A stretch of DNA of 8,849 nucleotides, from assembly GCA_937952095.1 (NCBI GenBank), contig CALFYG010000313.1, forward strand, positions 1 to 8,849. The letters are read 5' to 3'. Made by a program: the position numbers and the translations under genes. The notes below the pieces were generated by a model. That model made no database searches and had not been told where the DNA came from. It saw only the letters and a program-made list of their open reading frames with translations. Positions within the stretch are counted from its first letter, which is position 1, and each line of letters begins with the position of its first letter. This document shows, piece by piece, positions 6,063 to 8,849 of this stretch. This DNA comes from an uncultured Micrococcales bacterium (GTDB lineage Bacteria > Actinomycetota > Actinomycetes > S36-B12 > UBA10799).

Positions 6063-6947
6063 TCAACCCGGCAGTGCTGACTGCGGGGTGAAGTCGTGGG
6101 CGGCGTCGGCCAGGACTGCGCCGAGCTCGCCGTGCTCGTGGACCGCCACATCGGGCAAGATCACCTCGCCGGTGGTGCCGTCGACACGGAAGTGGCGGGC
6201 CTCCCAGTACGGGCGGTCCGCACCGGCGTTGGCGTCCTTGATGTTGGACAGCACCTGCCGGTTGAAGTCTTTGATGGCCCGCTTGTTGTCCTCGAACACG
6301 GGGGCGATCGAGCAGTTACAGCCGACGTGAAGGGGCCAGCCTTCGCCGCCGCCGTCCTCGGTGCGGAACCTGTCTTGGAGTTCGGTGACTCTTGCGGGGT
6401 CCGGGTAGGCGTACATCTGCGTGGAAGCAGCGGCGCAGAACGCGCAAGCTTCCGGGTCGATCACCCTCTGCCACCCAATGACCTGCGACTCGAACTCGGC
6501 GGAAGCGTCGAACTCGGCGGCCGAGGCCCGCATGGTCAGGCTCACGTCGGTGGCAGCCGACTGGGCGGCACGCGCCCCCGCGGCGTTCATCGCGTCCGAG
6601 AACTGGGTCCCGGCCTTCAGCGCCGACCACAACTGCACGAACGGGCGGCGGTACACGACGGCCGGGTCTGTCCCGTTGCGAACAGCCGACCCGACCAGGT
6701 CGTCGGCGACCAGGCCGACCGGGCGGGTGCGGGTGGCACGGGCCAGGTAGGCGTCGGTGAGCGAAACGGTGCGACGCTGGCCGGCGTCGACCACGGGGAG
6801 GGTGCGTGCGAGGAACCGGTCGACGTCGGCTTCGTTCCACGAACCGAGGTCCCGCCAGTTGCGCTCCACCCTGGTCGACACCCGGTTGCGGACGTCGATC
6901 AGGGCGTCCCGGTACCGTTCGGCGAGGACCGCTTGGCGGTTAGGCAC
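6063..6947 (-). CDS. MuF-like head morphogenesis protein
   Basis: A 294-residue protein placed directly after the portal, as MuF-like proteins are. The diagnostic zinc-site-like pattern is present: CAFC at 168-171 and HVGCNC at 207-212 (Cys168, Cys171, His207, Cys210, Cys212), followed by SIAPVF. MuF-like proteins are minor head components that work with the portal. In many actinophages this gene is annotated as a capsid maturation protease, but the sequence alone does not show protease activity. The C-terminus carries VHEHGELGAVL (269-279), a motif I also associate with actinophage homologues. The start is GTG (6945-6947), overlapping the portal TAA by eight bases without an obvious ribosome site, so translation is likely coupled. 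Confidence 0.86.
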   Translation of the reverse strand: MPNRQAVLAERYRDALIDVRNRVSTRVERNWRDLGSWNEADVDRFLARTLPVVDAGQRRTVSLTDAYLARATRTRPVGLVADDLVGSAVRNGTDPAVVYRRPFVQLWSALKAGTQFSDAMNAAGARAAQSAATDVSLTMRASAAEFDASAEFESQVIGWQRVIDPEACAFCAAASTQMYAYPDPARVTELQDRFRTEDGGGEGWPLHVGCNCSIAPVFEDNKRAIKDFNRQVLSNIKDANAGADRPYWEARHFRVDGTTGEVILPDVAVHEHGELGAVLADAAHDFTPQSALPG

Positions 6948-8328
6948 CGGCCGGCGGGACGGCGGGCTCGATCAGGTCGTCCGGCACGTCACCGAACAGG
7001 TCAGCCTCGGCCGTCATCGACTTGAACCGGGCGATCTGCGTCGGCGAGTAACCGGCATCCTCCCAAAGCTGCTCTTGGGGTACGCCGATCTCCTGCTTCT
7101 TGACCAAACTGTCGACCAATTGGGCCTCGGTCCGAGTTTCGGGGTCAGCCCAGATCACTTCCATCGACTCAGCGTTCGCCAGGTGCTCGATGCCGGCGAG
7201 TCGGCCGGTGAGCCTCGCGGCCTCCTCCCAACCTTCGCCAAAGAACCTCATTTTCCTTTTGACCTTGGCGACCAAACCCGTCTCGGCTGCCTTGATCGAC
7301 TCGCCGCTGAGGCGGTCAGCCGACGCGTTCAGGTAGTGCGGAGGGGTGCGCGAGATCGACGCGATGTGCTGGACCATCAGGTCGATGGCCAACGTGAAGT
7401 TGCGGAGGTCGGCCGCCTGGAACACACCGAACGACGTGTCCGGCGCCTCCGACACCATCAACTCGGCGGTGTCCACCTCAGGCTTGATCGGCTTGTTCGT
7501 CACCGGGTCCACCGGCACCTCGAGGCCCGTCGCCCAACGGGCCGGGAGGGCCTGCTTCTCGGAGGCCACCAGCATGTCCGCAACGAGCTTGTTGACGGCG
7601 TCCTGCAACGGCATGATCGCCCGAATCTCCGACTGCGCGATGATGCCCTGCCGTGAGTGGCGGGTCCTCGGACGGTTCGGGAGCGGGATGACCGGCACGA
7701 CACCCAACGGGTTCGGCTGCTCACCGGCCGACACCCAACCCACGTTCGCGGCGTCCACCACCATCAGGTCGTCACGAGGCTGCGCCGACCGGAACGTGTA
7801 GACCGCGTCGGGCAGGAAGAGTTCGGCGTTGTCGTGGCCCCACTCGTCGCGGTACACACGCAGGCCGGCACGGCGGCGGCGGTGCATCTTCGGGTGACAC
7901 TCAACGATGGCGTCGTGAGCATTCGCCACGCAGATTTCCGGGGTGGCCGGATCGTCCGACGCCCACGGGATCACGTAGGCGATACCGCCAACGAGGGCGT
8001 CGGTGTGCGCCAACTGGCTTTGCCCGTCCATGTCGTTGGCCTGCCAGATCCGCCAGGCGTCCCGGTCGCCCTCGGGGTTGTCGCCCACCCGGAACCCTTC
8101 GACGTTCAGCCGCTCCTCGGAGGCGTCGACCACGACCTCACACCAGTTGTCGGCGAAGGCGTCCAACTGCGCGCCGAACGCCTTGCGGAACCGCTTGGAC
8201 TCGAAGGCGAGGTTGTGGAGGCCTTCGTAGTAGTCGGTTGCGTTCTGCAACGCCGGCCGACGCTCGACGAGCGCCGTGTGGAGTCGTCGCAGCCACCACT
8301 CGGGGGAACCAACGGGGACGTCAGCCAT
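6940..8328 (-). CDS. Portal protein, SPP1 gp6-like
   Basis: A 462-residue protein of the size and layout of SPP1 gp6-type portals, which form the dodecameric ring through which DNA enters and leaves the head. Recognisable parts include the N-terminal YYEG (33-36), an LVGGIAYVIPW strand (112-122), NPLGVVPVIPLPNRP (206-220), the helix-turn ISRTPPHYL (325-333) and SGESIKAAETGL (341-352) leading to the long stem helices. The ATG at 8326-8328 has AAAGGGGG about eight bases upstream. It begins an unbroken minus-strand operon of five head genes. Just upstream the coding strand switches to a plus-strand two-gene island, so the portal is separated from the gene before it, normally the terminase. Confidence 0.9.
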   Translation of the reverse strand: MADVPVGSPEWWLRRLHTALVERRPALQNATDYYEGLHNLAFESKRFRKAFGAQLDAFADNWCEVVVDASEERLNVEGFRVGDNPEGDRDAWRIWQANDMDGQSQLAHTDALVGGIAYVIPWASDDPATPEICVANAHDAIVECHPKMHRRRRAGLRVYRDEWGHDNAELFLPDAVYTFRSAQPRDDLMVVDAANVGWVSAGEQPNPLGVVPVIPLPNRPRTRHSRQGIIAQSEIRAIMPLQDAVNKLVADMLVASEKQALPARWATGLEVPVDPVTNKPIKPEVDTAELMVSEAPDTSFGVFQAADLRNFTLAIDLMVQHIASISRTPPHYLNASADRLSGESIKAAETGLVAKVKRKMRFFGEGWEEAARLTGRLAGIEHLANAESMEVIWADPETRTEAQLVDSLVKKQEIGVPQEQLWEDAGYSPTQIARFKSMTAEADLFGDVPDDLIEPAVPPAGA

Positions 8329-8355
8329 ACAGCGCCCCCTTTCCGGGTTGCCGAA

Positions 8356-8399
8356 GAAATGTCGCGAAATGTTGTTGACAACCGTGACGAAGTGTTGTT
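8356..8399. repeat. Three related repeats over the divergent promoter region (candidate operators)
   Basis: GAAATGT occurs at 8356-8362 and 8366-8372, exactly 10 bp (one helical turn) apart. The second copy extends to CGAAATGTTGTT (8365-8376), and CGAAGTGTTGTT (8388-8399) repeats those 12 bases with one change. The copies cover the -35 and abut the -10 of the plus-strand promoter candidate, as operator sites for a regulator would. No regulator gene is visible in the window. Confidence 0.5.
8371..8382. promoter_or_regulatory. Small palindrome over the -35 box
   Basis: GTTGT-TG-ACAAC, a perfect 5-bp inverted repeat with a 2-base centre, overlaps the TTGACA box. It could be a repressor half-site pair or chance. 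Confidence 0.35.
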
Positions 8400-8403
8400 A
8401 GAT
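8375..8403 (+). promoter_or_regulatory. Sigma-70-type promoter, probably giving a leaderless mRNA
   Basis: A perfect -35 TTGACA (8375-8380) is followed by a 17-bp spacer and a weak -10 TTAGAT (8398-8403); TAGATA one base on is an alternative. Initiation about seven bases after the -10 would fall on the A of the ATG at 8410. No Shine-Dalgarno precedes that ATG, which fits leaderless translation, common in actinobacteria. Confidence 0.6.
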
Positions 8404-8409
8404 ACACAC

Positions 8410-8574
8410 ATGACAAACACCACTTGCGCCCAGTACCTCTACAACACCGACGAGGTGCGCCGGGCCACCGGCAACCCCACCCGTCGGTGCGCCAACAAGG
8501 CCACCCACGGAACCAACGGAAAGGCCGAGGTGTGCGTCCAGCACGCCCGTCCTTCCGACAGGAAGGCGGCATGA
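8410..8574 (+). CDS. Small Cys/His protein (54 aa), probable zinc-binding, function unknown
   Basis: Encodes a 54-residue protein starting MTNTTCAQYL. Cys6, Cys27, Cys42 and His45 (VCVQH, Cys-x2-His), with His33 as a spare ligand, suggest a small zinc knuckle of a type common in actinophage genomes and mostly uncharacterised. The frame stays open far upstream across the portal gene, but that part is a shadow. The ATG at 8410 lies at the expected transcription start of the promoter, supporting a leaderless message. It runs against the surrounding structural genes and overlaps the next gene as ATGA, forming a two-gene operon. Unlike the late genes, a separately controlled or early-expressed accessory role is possible. 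Confidence 0.7.
   Translation: MTNTTCAQYLYNTDEVRRATGNPTRRCANKATHGTNGKAEVCVQHARPSDRKAA
8551..8566 (+). promoter_or_regulatory. Hairpin that hides the ribosome site of the second island gene
   Basis: CCTTCC-GACA-GGAAGG is a perfect 6-bp stem with a 4-base loop. Its 3' arm contains the ribosome site AGGAAGG of the gene starting at 8571. Ribosomes finishing the first gene would open the stem, coupling the two. Confidence 0.5.
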
Positions 8575-8765
8575 GCGGGTCGGCCGAAAGGTCGAAGCGT
8601 TACCGGGACCGCCTTCGGGGCGGTCCCGCCCGCGTCCCGGCACCATGCGGGACCGTCGCGGCGTACAGGCGTCACCAGAGGGCACAGGAAGCCCCGTGCG
8701 AGGCGTGCAAGGCCGCCCACGCCGAATACCACCGAGAGCTTTACCGGCGGCGCAAAGGGCGTTAG
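8571..8765 (+). CDS. Small basic Cys/His protein (64 aa), actinophage-type, function unknown
   Basis: Encodes a 64-residue very basic protein. The core pattern is CGT-x2-AYRRH (26-35), then PCEACKAAHAEYHR (42-55), with Cys26, Cys43, Cys46 and either His35 or His50 as likely zinc ligands, and an Arg/Lys-rich tail. I recognise this CGT/RH/C-x2-C pattern as recurring in actinobacteria and their phages, but know of no established function; nucleic-acid binding is an inference from charge. GGAAGG lies four bases before the ATG, within a hairpin. The start overlaps the previous stop as ATGA, and the stop TAG overlaps the convergent minus-strand TAA. An internal strong hairpin (8605-8627) lies early in the gene. 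Confidence 0.75.
   Translation: MSGSAERSKRYRDRLRGGPARVPAPCGTVAAYRRHQRAQEAPCEACKAAHAEYHRELYRRRKGR
8605..8627 (+). other. Perfect intragenic hairpin with an alternative pairing partner
   Basis: GGGACCGCC (8605-8613) and GGCGGTCCC (8619-8627) form a 9-bp stem with a 5-base loop. The segment 8621-8629 can instead pair with GCGGGACCG at 8647-8655, so two mutually exclusive stems exist. No U-tract follows. Confidence 0.4.
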
Positions 8766-8834
8766 AAGACGAGCAGCTTTCCCGGCTTGCGCGCCTCGGG
8801 CTCAGGCTCACGGAGCACGTCGCCACGGGCCTCG
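8762..8834 (-). CDS. C-terminal end of an upstream gene, possibly large terminase
   Basis: Minus-strand reading from the adapter junction gives 23 codons, EARGDVLREPEPEARKPGKL then LVF and TAA (8762-8764). About four in five codons end in G or C, as in the neighbouring genes. The terminase normally precedes the portal in this operon type, so its charged C-terminal tail is the first guess, but no diagnostic motif is present. It converges on the plus-strand island, sharing a four-base stop overlap. Confidence 0.45.
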
Positions 8835-8849
8835 AGATCGGAAGAGCAC
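8835..8849. other. Illumina adapter read-through at the contig end
   Basis: The last 15 bases, AGATCGGAAGAGCAC, are identical to the start of the Illumina TruSeq adapter. This is library sequence, not genome, and should be trimmed. Confidence 0.97.

Noticed and set aside
6017..6151. Longer version of the 88-aa coiled-coil protein starting at 6151
   Set aside because: The extra residues are Ser/Thr/Pro-rich shadow of the MuF-like gene, and the ATG at 6016 has a ribosome site.
7657..8409. Extension of the 54-aa plus-strand gene back across the portal gene
   Set aside because: The extension is antisense to the portal and lacks any start signal; promoter position supports the ATG at 8410.
8329..8409. 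Minus-strand promoter for the portal operon in the divergent gap
   Set aside because: TTGTCA occurs on the minus strand but no acceptable -10 lies 16-18 bp downstream, so I could not support one.
1..8849. CRISPR array, insertion sequence, integrase or attachment site
   Set aside because: No regularly spaced repeats, terminal inverted repeats with a transposase, or recombinase gene were seen.

Overview
The window looks like part of a high-GC tailed-phage (Caudoviricetes) genome, probably infecting an actinobacterium. It could be a free phage or a prophage assembled from metagenomic or isolate short reads. The evidence is a block of head genes in canonical order on the minus strand: SPP1-type portal, MuF-like head protein, a small coiled-coil protein, scaffold and HK97-fold capsid. 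High GC at codon third positions and small Cys/His proteins of a kind common in actinophages agree with this. The last 15 bases (8835-8849) match the start of the Illumina TruSeq adapter exactly, so the right end is a library artefact, not a biological end.

Right edge to about 4200, read in the minus-strand direction of transcription. The last codons of an upstream gene (8762-8834, perhaps the large terminase) are followed by a two-gene island on the opposite strand (8410-8765), then portal (6940-8328), MuF-like protein (6063-6947), an 88-aa coiled-coil protein (5750-6016), scaffold (5211-5750) and major capsid protein (4239-5186). A strong UUCG-loop hairpin (4168-4195) lies just downstream of the capsid gene and may be a terminator, attenuator or mRNA stabiliser.

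About 4120 to 1, also minus strand. Where head-tail connector genes usually follow the capsid, there is instead a tightly packed sugar-modification cassette: a 23-codon Cys-rich ORF, a CgeB-like glycosyltransferase, an FkbM-type methyltransferase, a two-domain glycosyltransferase (GT-B-like plus GT-A-like) and a beta-class DNA amino-methyltransferase cut by the left edge. Three of the four junctions are 4-base ATGA/GTGA start-stop overlaps, so the cassette is probably translated as a coupled unit. The simplest reading is that the phage glycosylates the particle and methylates the attached sugar; the capsid protein is the nearest candidate acceptor. That acceptor is an inference.

The plus-strand island has its own promoter-like region (TTGACA, 17-bp spacer, TTAGAT) placed so that transcription would begin at or beside the ATG of the first gene, giving a leaderless mRNA. 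Repeated motifs over the promoter could be operator sites. The second gene's ribosome binding site lies in a perfect hairpin. No tRNA, CRISPR array, insertion sequence, integrase or attachment site was seen, and no gene-free stretch exceeds 300 bases.
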